Assembly: GCA_951800645.1 (NCBI GenBank)
Contig: CATOIK010000013.1
Span: 1-64,000 of the forward strand
Length of the DNA stretch: 64,000 nucleotides
Origin: an uncultured Eubacteriales bacterium
GTDB taxonomy: Bacteria > Bacillota > Clostridia > Lachnospirales > Lachnospiraceae
Reading direction: 5' to 3'
The first letter of the stretch is position 1, and each line of letters starts with the position of its first letter. Positions 50,151 through 58,005 of the stretch are shown here, in pieces. Both the position numbers and the translations under genes were made by a program. A model generated the notes under the pieces. That model was not told where the DNA came from. It ran no database searches and saw only the letters and a list, made by a program, of their open reading frames with translations.

Positions 50151-50539
50151 AAAATGGTTTCCTCCTTCTCCTTTTCCGAGGAAAGCCACCCCTCCTCAGC
50201 CATTTTAAGAAACTCGCCTTCGGACATTTCCAGGCCTCTGGCTTCCTCAGCCAGGCCCTTCATACGCCCCGCCAGATGGCAGCGTCTTGCCTCCCGCAGC
50301 TTCTTAATGCTGCCTACAAAGCTGCCCCGGCCCTTTACCGTGTAAATAAAGCCTTCCCGCTCCAGTTCCCCGTAGGCTCTCTGGATTGTGTTTGGATTTA
50401 TGGAAAGCTCCATAGCCAGGCTCCGCACAGACGGCATCTGATCATCTTCTGCCAATACACCAAGAAGCATCAGCTCCTGCAGCTTTTCCGCCACCTGTTC
50501 ATAGATAGGGCGGCTGTCTTTATAATCCAGCAGAATCAT
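50147..50539 (-). CDS. YtrA-subfamily GntR regulator
   Basis: A 130-residue short GntR protein. Winged helix at residues 8-75: RPIYEQVAEKLQELMLLGVL, PSVRSLAMELSINPNTIQRA, YGELEREGFIYTVKGRGSFV. A ~45-residue C-terminal helical dimerisation part follows, as in YtrA. The ATG at 50539 is preceded by AAAGGAG; the frame extends nine codons further without a site. It heads the ABC operon, and an inverted repeat matching the YtrA consensus overlaps its own promoter, so it is expected to repress the operon. Confidence 0.92.
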   Translation of the reverse strand: MILLDYKDSRPIYEQVAEKLQELMLLGVLAEDDQMPSVRSLAMELSINPNTIQRAYGELEREGFIYTVKGRGSFVGSIKKLREARRCHLAGRMKGLAEEARGLEMSEGEFLKMAEEGWLSSEKEKEETIL

Positions 50540-50569
50540 CCCAGTCTCCTTTCTGTTTACTTCCACTTA

Positions 50570-50594
50570 TGTGTACTATGGATGTTAATACACT
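50570..50594. promoter_or_regulatory. YtrA-type operator
   Basis: On the minus strand AGTGTA, 13 bases, TACACA. This matches the AGTGTA-N13-TACACT inverted repeat described for B. subtilis YtrA in 11 of 12 positions. It overlaps the end of the -10 box and the expected start site. Confidence 0.85.
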
Positions 50595-50621
50595 TATATC
50601 ATTCCAACGAAGAAAAGGCAA
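50593..50621 (-). promoter_or_regulatory. Promoter of the Ytr-like ABC operon
   Basis: TTGCCT (50621-50616), 17 bp, TATAAG (50598-50593). The operator begins on the last two bases of the -10. Confidence 0.75.
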
Positions 50622-50632
50622 GAGGGAATTTC

Positions 50633-51283
50633 TTAAGATTTTCTGTCCCCGCTTTTTCTCCACCACAGATAGGACATTGCGCTGGGGATTCCGGTTGCCA
50701 GAATCAAAACTGCCAGAAAGAACCACATGGGAAGTTTTTTCAGAAAGATACCTGCAAGCAGCATTGCAATTCCACCGGCAAACATGGTCTTGCCTCCCAG
50801 CCGCTGGGTTTTCCGCCATACCTCAGAATCGGATAAGGCCCAGGGAGTGCGAAAGCCCATATAGAAATTGCTTTTCACTTTAGGGAGCATATTTCCCAGG
50901 AACAGAAAGAGAATGCCTAACAGCACCATCACAACCTGGCCTACAGACACCTGGCCCGGATACAAGGATTCCGACACGATAATTCCCCACATCACTACCA
51001 TAAAAAGCTGCATCAGCAAACAAAAGCCGTCATAATATCCGGAAAATTTAGCATAATTCTGTTTCCTAGGGTCTATCTTTGGCATTACCTCCATCATCAC
51101 TGCAAGCATCACTTGAAACCCTACAAGCATCCACAGGGTCATCCGGCTTCCGTATTCCACATTGCCGTTAAAATCCCAGGAAGTGGGAATCTGCTCCGGC
51201 AGTTTTCCATACACCAGCGCCGTAGCTGCCGCCATCAGTACTGCCACTCCATATACTGCTATCCGTATTTTTTTACTTTTCAC
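50633..51283 (-). CDS. SdpI-family membrane protein
   Basis: A 216-residue membrane protein with about six hydrophobic segments. Family marks are KLPEQIPTSWDFNGNVEYGS at the N-terminus and the paired LGNMLPKVKSNFYMGFRTPW and ALSDSEVWRKTQRLGGK in the second half. SdpI is the immunity protein and signal-transducing receptor for the SdpC toxin in B. subtilis; many Firmicutes carry it without the toxin. It overlaps the upstream ArsR-type gene by 11 bp, reproducing the sdpR-sdpI arrangement. No SdpABC genes are in the window. Confidence 0.92.
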   Translation of the reverse strand: MKSKKIRIAVYGVAVLMAAATALVYGKLPEQIPTSWDFNGNVEYGSRMTLWMLVGFQVMLAVMMEVMPKIDPRKQNYAKFSGYYDGFCLLMQLFMVVMWGIIVSESLYPGQVSVGQVVMVLLGILFLFLGNMLPKVKSNFYMGFRTPWALSDSEVWRKTQRLGGKTMFAGGIAMLLAGIFLKKLPMWFFLAVLILATGIPSAMSYLWWRKSGDRKS

Positions 51284-51551
51284 CTTCTGTGTCTCCTTTC
51301 AGCAATAAAATCCAGTTGAGAATATCGTCCATTACCGTAGTATTCAAGGTGTAGTAAATATATTTCCCCACCTTTTCATCATCAATCAGTCCGGCTGCCT
51401 TTAAAATAGACAGATGCCTGGAAATGCTGGCTCCTGTCATATCAAAATGGGCGCCAATCTCTCCTGCAGACAAACGCTCATGCCTTAAAAGCACCAAAAT
51501 TTCCCGGCGGGTCGGATCCGACAACGCCTTAAATGTATCTCCAAACGCCAC
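51273..51551 (-). CDS. ArsR-family repressor (SdpR-like)
   Basis: A 92-residue winged helix-turn-helix protein: ALSDPTRREILVLLRHERLS, then AGEIGAHFDMTGASISRHLS and ILKAAGLIDDEKVGKYIYYT. No metal-binding cysteines are present, as in SdpR autorepressors. The start codon is GTG, supported by AAGGAGG ten bases upstream. SdpR is held off DNA when SdpI sequesters it at the membrane; the gene pair and overlap support the same circuit here. Confidence 0.92.
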   Translation of the reverse strand: MAFGDTFKALSDPTRREILVLLRHERLSAGEIGAHFDMTGASISRHLSILKAAGLIDDEKVGKYIYYTLNTTVMDDILNWILLLKGDTEGEK

Positions 51552-51595
51552 CTGTTCCCCTCCTTCTCTCTGTAATTTTCATTACATATTTTAAC

Positions 51596-51607
51596 ATTTA
51601 GCTAAAT
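51596..51607. promoter_or_regulatory. Candidate SdpR-like operator
   Basis: Perfect 12-bp palindrome ATTTAGCTAAAT, with a related TAAATCTCTAAAT beside it, about 45 bp upstream of the ArsR-type start. A TAAAAT -10-like box follows two bases later on the minus strand. Confidence 0.5.
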
Positions 51608-51623
51608 CTCTAAATAAAGAATA

Positions 51624-51672
51624 TCAAAAAGGCAGAACTATATCAACTGGTTTTTCAAAGTCCTGCCTTTAA
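51624..51672 (-). terminator. Terminator of lrgAB
   Basis: Arms AAAGGCAG and CTGCCTTT (51628-51635, 51663-51670) around a long loop, ending in TTTTTG on the minus strand, 11 bp past the LrgB stop. Confidence 0.65.
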
Positions 51673-51682
51673 ATTTTAATGT

Positions 51683-52372
51683 TCAAATCCACCCGCTTAC
51701 CACCGGCACTGCAATAACAGTCAGAAGCCCGGCCACTGCAATGGACAGGCTGCTCATAGCGCCTTCCACTTCTCCCAGTTCCAGGGCTTTTGTGGTTCCG
51801 ATAGCATGAGCGGAAGTGCCAAGGGCCAGCCCCTTTGCCATAGGCTCTTTGATTCTGAACCAGCGCAAAGCTGTCTCGCCAATCATATTTCCGAAAATTC
51901 CCGTAATCATAATGCAGACCACCGTAAGGGTTACCACGCCGCCGGCCTCCTGGCTGACGCCCATGGCGATAGCCGTAGTAATGGACTTGGGCAGCATACT
52001 TACATAGGAAATATGGTCCATCTGAAACAGCAGACACATGGCAAAAATACAGAGCACACTGGTTGCCACTCCAGATAAAATTGCCACTATCACAGCCACA
52101 AAATTCTTTTGCAGCAAATGTAGCTGCTTATAAAGGGGAATTGCCAGGCAGACCGTAGCAGGAGTCAGCAGATAGCTGATATGCTGGGCGCTCTGGTTGT
52201 AGGTTTCATAGTCAATGCCGGTCAGCAAAAGTCCGCCAATTACCACCACGGCTGCCACCAGAAGGGGATTTAAAACCGCCCAGCCCACCTTCTTCTTCAG
52301 CCAGACGCCAAATAAATAAGCCAGAATCGTAAATATAAATCCCAGATACATGGATTCCTGAACAAATGTCAC
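51683..52372 (-). CDS. lrgB: LrgB/CidB-family membrane protein
   Basis: A 229-residue protein with about 5-7 hydrophobic helices. Family segments are LLTPATVCLAIPLYKQLHLL, SMLPKSITTAIAMGVSQEAG and ALGTSAHAIGTTKALELGEV. LrgB/CidB proteins were described as holin/antiholin-like; newer work supports pyruvate or glycolate transport together with LrgA. Its start overlaps the lrgA stop (ATGA). Confidence 0.94.
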   Translation of the reverse strand: MTFVQESMYLGFIFTILAYLFGVWLKKKVGWAVLNPLLVAAVVVIGGLLLTGIDYETYNQSAQHISYLLTPATVCLAIPLYKQLHLLQKNFVAVIVAILSGVATSVLCIFAMCLLFQMDHISYVSMLPKSITTAIAMGVSQEAGGVVTLTVVCIMITGIFGNMIGETALRWFRIKEPMAKGLALGTSAHAIGTTKALELGEVEGAMSSLSIAVAGLLTVIAVPVVSGWI

Positions 52373-52737
52373 TGACGGTCACCTTCCTTTCCCTTTCCTT
52401 TTCCCATCATAAGCTCTGCAGTCTTGCCAGTGACCGCCATTACCGCCAAAGTAGATAACAGGCTGATGACCACAATCGGCACCAGGATTTCCTTTATTAA
52501 GCCAAACTGCTCAATCAGGCCCACAGTCGCCGGAATAAACATAATCGGCATAATATCCAGGAAAAAGTTTCCGGTAGCTTCCACATCCTCCAGTTTTACA
52601 ATGCCCTTGCACAGTAGAAACAGAAGTAAAAACAATCCGTATACGCCTGCCGGAACCGGAAACGGCAGCACAGCATTCAGCAGTTCTCCCACCAGCGTAA
52701 TACCGAAAATAATGGCGCATTCCCCTATATATCTCAT
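52369..52737 (-). CDS. lrgA: LrgA/CidA-family membrane protein
   Basis: A 122-residue, four-helix LrgA/CidA protein: FPVPAGVYGLFLLLFLLCKG and FFLDIMPIMFIPATVGLIEQ are the typical second and third segments. Partner of the overlapping lrgB. AGGAAATAC precedes the start. No LytTR regulator is adjacent, so control is not visible. Confidence 0.93.
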   Translation of the reverse strand: MRYIGECAIIFGITLVGELLNAVLPFPVPAGVYGLFLLLFLLCKGIVKLEDVEATGNFFLDIMPIMFIPATVGLIEQFGLIKEILVPIVVISLLSTLAVMAVTGKTAELMMGKGKGKEGDRQ

Positions 52738-52878
52738 TTGTATTTCCTCCGTTTTTATTCTTGTTCTATCTTACCATCGAATTTTCTGCTTTTCAATCCT
52801 GTTCTCTTGTGTTTTTTTCCATACACAACTATACTGTCAGTAATACCAAAATCATCCGTTTTATGAAAGGAACTCATT

Positions 52879-53658
52879 ATGAATCGGCAGTCCACCTACC
52901 AAATTCTAAAAAAGAAAAGACTTTCCAACCAGGAAAAAGAGGATATTCAGGAGCTTGTAAAGGCCTGCTGCATCCGGGAATGCCTTCGTCTCTCCTATTC
53001 CTTTGAGCCGGGTACTTCCCACTATCTTCTATATTTAAAACAAGGAAACGGCTTCTGCCTGGCTGCCGCCGTCAGAGTGCTCCCCTACGATGATACTCTG
53101 GCGGAATGCATTGCCTTCACCCATCCGGACCATCGCAGACAAGGCTATTTTTCTGTACTTTTCGACTGTGTTTTGGAAGACTTTGATGAGACAGACCTTC
53201 TCTTTCCTGTATCCGGCCAGACAGGCGACGCTCTGGCCGTTCTGGAACATTTAGAAGCCGCCCCCCAGGCAACAGAGCTTCAGATGGAGCTTTCCCTGGA
53301 AGACACAGTCATCCCGGAACTTGAACAAACTGCACCGGAGCTTTCCCTGGTTCCCGGAGTTCCTGACCAAAACGGAGAACTGCTGCAACTTGTAGGAAGC
53401 CATGATTTCCTTCTGGGTTCCTGTCAGCTTTCCCCCGCAGGGTACGACTGCCTCTGCCTTCATCATGTGGAAATTTCAGAGGCTTACCGGGGCCGGGGGT
53501 ATGGCTTCGCCATGATGTCCCTGCTGCTCCAGCGTCTGGCCAGAGAAAACATACGCCGCCTCATTCTCCAGGTTTCCGGAGACAACGCTCCAGCCCTGGC
53601 CCTCTACAAAAAAACAGGGTTCCGCATTACGGAAACCCTGTCCTATTATTTGTATTAA
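52879..53658 (+). CDS. GNAT-family N-acetyltransferase
   Basis: A 259-residue protein with a C-terminal GNAT domain (about 160-259): LHHVEISEAYRGRGYGFAMM carries the acetyl-CoA pyrophosphate loop, then DNAPALALYKKTGFRITETL. The N-terminal ~150 residues show a weaker GNAT-like pattern (FTHPDHRRQGYFSVLFDCVL), so it may be a tandem GNAT. Substrate unknown. Its last 15 codons also encode the terminator of the convergent mrp gene. AAAGGAAC precedes the start. Confidence 0.85.
   Translation: MNRQSTYQILKKKRLSNQEKEDIQELVKACCIRECLRLSYSFEPGTSHYLLYLKQGNGFCLAAAVRVLPYDDTLAECIAFTHPDHRRQGYFSVLFDCVLEDFDETDLLFPVSGQTGDALAVLEHLEAAPQATELQMELSLEDTVIPELEQTAPELSLVPGVPDQNGELLQLVGSHDFLLGSCQLSPAGYDCLCLHHVEISEAYRGRGYGFAMMSLLLQRLARENIRRLILQVSGDNAPALALYKKTGFRITETLSYYLY
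53607..53641 (-). terminator. Terminator of mrp, inside the GNAT coding region
   Basis: ACAGGGTTTCCG pairs with CGGAACCCTGT (one bulged base) and is followed on the minus strand by seven T residues, 50 bp past the mrp stop. Confidence 0.85.
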
Positions 53659-53692
53659 ATTTATCCGGCGCAAGGTGCGAACCAATATCCAT

Positions 53693-54529
53693 TTACAGGG
53701 CCAGCACCTTTTCTGCCGCCTCATCCATCCAGCTTTCCTCCAGATATTCAATCAGGCCGCCGTCTACATGCTTTGCAATTACCGGGTCAATGGGCAGCTT
53801 AGCCAGAACCGGCAAATCGTACTCTGCTGCAATTTCATCAATATGGCTTTCACCGAACACAGAAATCTTCTTTCCGCAGTCCGGGCACTCCAGATAGCTC
53901 ATGTTCTCTACCAGGCCAAGAATCGGAATATTCATCTTCTTCGCCATGTTCACTGCTTTGGCTACAATCATGGATACCAGCTCCTGGGGAGAGGTAACAA
54001 TGATAATTCCGTCTACCGGCAGAGACTGGAATACAGTCAGCGGCACATCTCCTGTTCCCGGAGGCATATCCACAAACATGTAGTCAATATCCTTCCACAA
54101 CGCCTCCTGCCAGAACTGCTTTACTGCCCCTGCAATAACCGGGCCCCGCCAGATTACCGGGTCTGTGTCCTTATCCAGCAGCAGATTGGCGGACATAATC
54201 TCAATGCCGGTAGCCGTAGTGGCCGGAACCATCAGCTTGTCCTCCGTAATAGCTACACCGTCTACCCCCAGGCCAAATGCCTTTGGAATAGAAGGACCGG
54301 TAATATCTGCGTCCAAAATCGCTGTGTGTTTTCCCTTACTGTTCATTTTTACGGCCATCAAAGCCGTTACCAGAGACTTCCCTACTCCGCCCTTTCCGCT
54401 GACAACGCCGATTACCTTTTTCACACTGCTCTGCGGGTTTAAAGGCTCTAAAAAGCTGGTCTGTTCCGATGTACGGCTGCTGCAGCTCTCTCCGCAGCTG
54501 CTGCAGTCATGTGTGCAATTTTCGCTCAT
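53693..54529 (-). CDS. Mrp/NBP35-family iron-sulphur carrier ATPase
   Basis: A 278-residue deviant-Walker P-loop ATPase that carries iron-sulphur clusters to apoproteins. The N-terminal Cys cluster is CTHDCSSCGESCSS; the P-loop is VVSGKGGVGKSLVTALMA (about 40-57); DMPPGTGDVPL and the bridging CxxC in ECPDCGKKISVFGES follow. I start at 54529 because TTGGAGG lies 8 bases upstream; 34 earlier codons in frame lack a site. Cluster transfer is inferred from the family. Confidence 0.93.
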   Translation of the reverse strand: MSENCTHDCSSCGESCSSRTSEQTSFLEPLNPQSSVKKVIGVVSGKGGVGKSLVTALMAVKMNSKGKHTAILDADITGPSIPKAFGLGVDGVAITEDKLMVPATTATGIEIMSANLLLDKDTDPVIWRGPVIAGAVKQFWQEALWKDIDYMFVDMPPGTGDVPLTVFQSLPVDGIIIVTSPQELVSMIVAKAVNMAKKMNIPILGLVENMSYLECPDCGKKISVFGESHIDEIAAEYDLPVLAKLPIDPVIAKHVDGGLIEYLEESWMDEAAEKVLAL

Positions 54530-54652
54530 GTAAAAACACCTCCAATTTCTGCCATCCGCGCTATGCAGCCGGATCGCCTTAATGATTAGGATACCACAAA
54601 TCTCGCAAAAACAAAAGCCTAAATAGTTCATAAAAACTTTAGTATTATTTCC

Positions 54653-54680
54653 TTGTATGCCAAAGGAAATCTGTTATAAT
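54653..54680 (+). promoter_or_regulatory. Promoter of the small alarmone synthetase
   Basis: TTGTAT, 16 bp, TATAAT, about 38 bp before the start codon. Confidence 0.75.
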
Positions 54681-54717
54681 GAAATTAGTATTACAACATA
54701 TTGTGTGAGGTGTGCTA

Positions 54718-55443
54718 ATGAATATCAACATGAACCCGAACAGTGAGCTGGTTCAGTCTGCAGTCAATGTTCCCAATCTGGCTCAGGTTCCCGATGTCCT
54801 CATCAATCAGGCCCGTGAATTCCAAATGGCTATTATGATGTATACCTGCGCCATCCGCGAAGTAAAAACCAAACTGGAAGTCCTGAATGATGAGCTTTCC
54901 ATCCGCAACCAGAGAAATCCCATTGAGATGATTAAATCCCGGGTAAAAAAACCGTCTTCTATTGTAGAAAAATTAAATCGCCGGAATCTGCCCATTTCTA
55001 CAGAATCCATGATTCAGAACCTGGACGATGTAGCCGGCATCCGGGTTATCTGCTCCTTTGTGGACGATATTTACGCAGTAGCAAACATGCTGACCAGCCA
55101 GGATGACATCAAGGTTATCACCATTAAGGATTACATCAAAAATCCCAAACCCAACGGCTACCGCAGCTACCACTTAATTATTGAAGTCCCTGTATTTTTC
55201 TCCGACGCAAAGAAAAATATTCGGGTGGAGGTTCAGATCCGCACCATTGCCATGGATTTCTGGGCCAGCTTAGACCATCAGCTAAAATACAAAAAAGACA
55301 TTGGCGACGCTGCCGACATTATCAGCGAGGAGCTGCGCCAATGCGCGGAAGTCATCGCCGGCACAGACCAGCGGATGCTGACTATCCGAAAAAATATTGA
55401 AGCACAAAATGGAGGAGCACAAAATAGCTGCATTTTAAAATAA
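54718..55443 (+). CDS. Small (p)ppGpp synthetase (RelQ/YjbM-like)
   Basis: A 241-residue GTP pyrophosphokinase with only the RelA/SpoT synthetase domain: DDVAGIRVICSFVDDIYAVA, NPKPNGYRSYHLIIEVPVFF, RVEVQIRTIAMDFWASLDHQ followed by LKYKK. No hydrolase, TGS or ACT domain, so it is a small alarmone synthetase, usually controlled transcriptionally. I use the ATG at 54718 with GTGAGG upstream; a GTG two codons earlier is less likely. Monocistronic with strong promoter and terminator. Confidence 0.93.
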   Translation: MNINMNPNSELVQSAVNVPNLAQVPDVLINQAREFQMAIMMYTCAIREVKTKLEVLNDELSIRNQRNPIEMIKSRVKKPSSIVEKLNRRNLPISTESMIQNLDDVAGIRVICSFVDDIYAVANMLTSQDDIKVITIKDYIKNPKPNGYRSYHLIIEVPVFFSDAKKNIRVEVQIRTIAMDFWASLDHQLKYKKDIGDAADIISEELRQCAEVIAGTDQRMLTIRKNIEAQNGGAQNSCILK

Positions 55444-55452
55444 AGTTGCAGG

Positions 55453-55487
55453 ACAGCATAGCGATTTGCTATGCTGTTTTGATTTTT
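55453..55487 (+). terminator. Terminator of the alarmone synthetase gene
   Basis: Perfect 10-bp arms ACAGCATAGC and GCTATGCTGT with a 5-base loop, followed by TTTTGATTTTT. Confidence 0.92.
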
Positions 55488-55578
55488 CTTCTTTCAGAAT
55501 CAATCGTTCTGTTTTTTCGCTTTCATTGTCTTATTTGTACATTATATAACCTCCGCATCAATTACCAGATTCCTGAAA

Positions 55579-55598
55579 ATACTATATTATCATAGTAT
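55579..55598. promoter_or_regulatory. Candidate autoregulatory operator of the XRE gene
   Basis: ATACTAT and ATAGTAT form a 7-bp inverted repeat with a 6-base spacer, 35 bp before the XRE start codon. Confidence 0.45.
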
Positions 55599-55633
55599 CT
55601 AATCTGTAAATAAGATACGGAGGCATTATTCCT

Positions 55634-55879
55634 ATGATACAACTGCGTATTCTGGATATTCTGGCTCAGAAGCGGCTGACAAAATACTGGCTTTACAGCC
55701 GCATGGGCCTCAGTTATCAGAATTTTAATAGAATGGTAAACAACGAAACCCAATCTATCCGGTTTGAAAACATTGAAAAGCTTTGTGCGCTTTTAGAGTG
55801 CAGCCCGTCGGATCTGTTTGAAATCAAGCCATTCCAGGCTGAATCCCAGCCAGATGAGCAGGAAACTGCATTTCATTAA
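55634..55879 (+). CDS. XRE-family (YozG-like) transcriptional regulator
   Basis: An 81-residue Cro/C1-type helix-turn-helix protein: ILDILAQKRLTKYWLYSRMG, then LSYQNFNRMVNNETQSIRFE and IEKLCALLECSPSDLFEI. This size and order match small YozG-like regulators of Firmicutes. The start follows ACGGAGG. A dyad upstream suggests autoregulation, and a weak AAAAATG/CATTTTT hairpin (about 55936-55953) ends the transcript. Targets unknown. Confidence 0.9.
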   Translation: MIQLRILDILAQKRLTKYWLYSRMGLSYQNFNRMVNNETQSIRFENIEKLCALLECSPSDLFEIKPFQAESQPDEQETAFH

Positions 55880-56018
55880 ACAGGATTATTATTTTATATT
55901 AGAAACTCTACTAATGTATAAGGCCTCATTCATAAAAAAATGATAGCATTTTTCAGGATTTTGTGATACACTCGTTTGTGTTTCCAAATTTTATGCTTTT
56001 TCTATATGGAGGTCAAAC

Positions 56019-56702
56019 ATGAAGAAAGTTTACGAAGGCAAAACCAAAGATGTATTTGAGTTAGAGAATGGTAATGTTTTATTAAAGTTCAAGGACGACT
56101 GCACCGGCAAAGACGGCGTGTTCGATCCCGGTGAAAATGCTGTAGGATTAACCATTGAAGGTATCGGCAAAGCAAACCTGGAGACTTCCGTGCACTTCTT
56201 CGAGATCCTGAAAGAAGCCGGAATCAAGACCCACTATGTAAGCGCTGATTTGGAGAATGCAACCATGGAAGTGCTTCCGGCTACCGTATTCGGAAAAGGC
56301 CTGGAGGTTATCTGCCGCTTAGTTGCTACCGGCAGCTTCATCCGCCGCTACGGCGCATACATTGCAGACGGCACAGAACTTCCCGGCGGCTATGTAGAAG
56401 CTACCTTCAAGGATGACGATCGCTGCGATCCCCTTGTTACCTGCGAGGGTCTGGTAGCACTGAACATCATGACAAAAGAGATGTTTGAGTCCATGAAAGA
56501 GCAGACCTTAAAGATCACCAAGATCGTTGCTGACGACCTGGCTAAAAAGGGCTTAAAGCTCTACGACATCAAGTTTGAGTTCGGTTACAACAACGGTGAA
56601 GTAATCCTGATTGATGAAATCGCCAGCGGCAACATGCGGGTTTACAAAGACGGACAGATTGTAGAGCCGATGAATCTGACTTCCATTATTTTAGGAAAAT
56701 AA
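56019..56702 (+). CDS. purC: Phosphoribosylaminoimidazole-succinocarboxamide synthase
   Basis: A 227-residue SAICAR synthetase of de novo purine synthesis, joining aspartate to CAIR with ATP. Family segments: [79 protein letters not shown]. The TEF-type active site KFEFG is intact. Length is slightly short but complete. It stands alone rather than in a pur operon, and no purine aptamer is seen in the 140 bp upstream. ATGGAGG sets the start. Confidence 0.95.
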   Translation: MKKVYEGKTKDVFELENGNVLLKFKDDCTGKDGVFDPGENAVGLTIEGIGKANLETSVHFFEILKEAGIKTHYVSADLENATMEVLPATVFGKGLEVICRLVATGSFIRRYGAYIADGTELPGGYVEATFKDDDRCDPLVTCEGLVALNIMTKEMFESMKEQTLKITKIVADDLAKKGLKLYDIKFEFGYNNGEVILIDEIASGNMRVYKDGQIVEPMNLTSIILGK

Positions 56703-56752
56703 TATCGCCTGATTCACAGAACAAAGAGTTCGGTTATTTCCTATAAAAAATA

Positions 56753-56790
56753 GGGGATGTTGCAAATTGTGCAGCATCCCCCTTTCTTTT
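56753..56790. terminator. Bidirectional terminator between purC and the CmpB-like gene
   Basis: Arms GGGGATGTTGCA and TGCAGCATCCCC (one G-U) with a 5-base loop; T-rich on the plus side (CTTTCTTTT) and on the minus side (TATTTTTTAT). Confidence 0.88.
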
Positions 56791-57844
56791 ATTTCTGTTT
56801 CTTTTCTTTATTCTCCTGCCACAGAGCCACCAGCTCCTCCAATGCCTCCCGGTATTTGCGGGATGATGCAGATGGGTTTCTGGCAAGCAGCTTTAACGCC
56901 CGGACAAAATCCCGGTCTTTTCTGGCAGACAGCTCATTTTCTGCGTTCCGAATCAGCTTCTGAAGATTCAACAGACTTTCTCTGGCGTTTTCCAGACGAA
57001 GCCGCTCAGCATCCGGCGTCACCTGTTCCAGTCGATGATGCACATAATCCAGGGCAGCTCTGTTTTTCTCAGAAAGCCGGTTCAGCACCAAAGACTTTTT
57101 ATCCCAACGCTCATCCAACCGATAAAGTAAAAGCTCTCTCCTGGTTTCCCGCGCCTGTTCTCTGGCTTCCAGCCGCTGTTCCAAATCCAGCATCGCTGCG
57201 TCCTCTAACTGCTGCAGCTTTTGCCTGAAAATCTCCGAGCTTTCATTCAACTGCTCCACAAGAGACTTCAACCGCTCCTCAATACCAGCCATCCGCTGGC
57301 TGCTGGATGTCAAGTTCTCCATTAAAGCACGCAAATCCAGAGCTGTCTGAACCGTTCTGGTTACATCCACTGTAAACACTACCGCCAGCCCCAGACTGAA
57401 CACATCCGCCGCCAGCAGCGGAATCTTCAGCAAAAGCCGCTCCACTGGCGGATGAACCACATAAATCAAGGCTGCAGAAAAAGCCCCCCAGGCCAGAGAC
57501 ACCGGCAGGCAGATATAGCCGCTTACATTCAGCGGATTGTTGCTGTAATCCCAGTACCGCATCTGAAACAGCCGCTCCATCACGGCGCCGGTCACATATT
57601 CCAGGGCTGTCGCCCCAATCATGCCCAGCAAAAATACCAGAACCGGTTCTTCCCGCACCGGAAGCGTCAGAAATAATACTAAAATGGCGCCTGACCCATA
57701 AATGGGAAGCCAGGGGCCGTGTAAGAATCCCCGGTTCACCCACCGGCGCTTTCTCATTGAAACATAAAAACACTCCCAGATCCATCCTGCCACACTGTAT
57801 AGAAAAAACAGGATGATCCACTGAGACTGATGATAGATTTCCAT
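56789..57844 (-). CDS. CmpB-type membrane protein ('putative ABC transporter permease') with coiled-coil tail
   Basis: A 351-residue protein. The N-terminal half has about five hydrophobic helices and the family marks FFLYSVAGWIWECFYVSMR, GFLHGPWLPIYGSGAILVLF and MERLFQMRYWDYSNNPLNVS, as in PF06541-type proteins annotated as ABC permeases without clear evidence of transport. The C-terminal ~170 residues (from about 180) are a long charged coiled coil (MAGIEERLKSLVEQLNESSE onward). No ATPase gene is adjacent. Function unknown. Confidence 0.82.
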   Translation of the reverse strand: MEIYHQSQWIILFFLYSVAGWIWECFYVSMRKRRWVNRGFLHGPWLPIYGSGAILVLFLTLPVREEPVLVFLLGMIGATALEYVTGAVMERLFQMRYWDYSNNPLNVSGYICLPVSLAWGAFSAALIYVVHPPVERLLLKIPLLAADVFSLGLAVVFTVDVTRTVQTALDLRALMENLTSSSQRMAGIEERLKSLVEQLNESSEIFRQKLQQLEDAAMLDLEQRLEAREQARETRRELLLYRLDERWDKKSLVLNRLSEKNRAALDYVHHRLEQVTPDAERLRLENARESLLNLQKLIRNAENELSARKDRDFVRALKLLARNPSASSRKYREALEELVALWQENKEKKQK

Positions 57845-57943
57845 ATAAAGCCTTCCTTCCAGGCAAAGTCTTTGCCATATTATTGTTATCCTAGCTTAAC
57901 ATAAAATCCCTGTTAAAGAAATAGAAAAAGCATAAAATATTTC

Positions 57944-57973
57944 TTGCCAAACTGCGGCTTCCTGTACTACAAT
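57944..57973 (+). promoter_or_regulatory. Promoter of the HAD gene
   Basis: TTGCCA, 18 bp, TACAAT, about 32 bp before the start codon. Confidence 0.6.
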
Positions 57974-58005
57974 ATCCTAATAAAAATATATGGGGAGTTT
58001 CCAAT

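Noticed and set aside
56719-56750. Possible fourth copy of the 124-bp repeat
   Set aside because: Only about 17 bases of one end match (AGAACAAAGAGTTCGGTT); too little to annotate.
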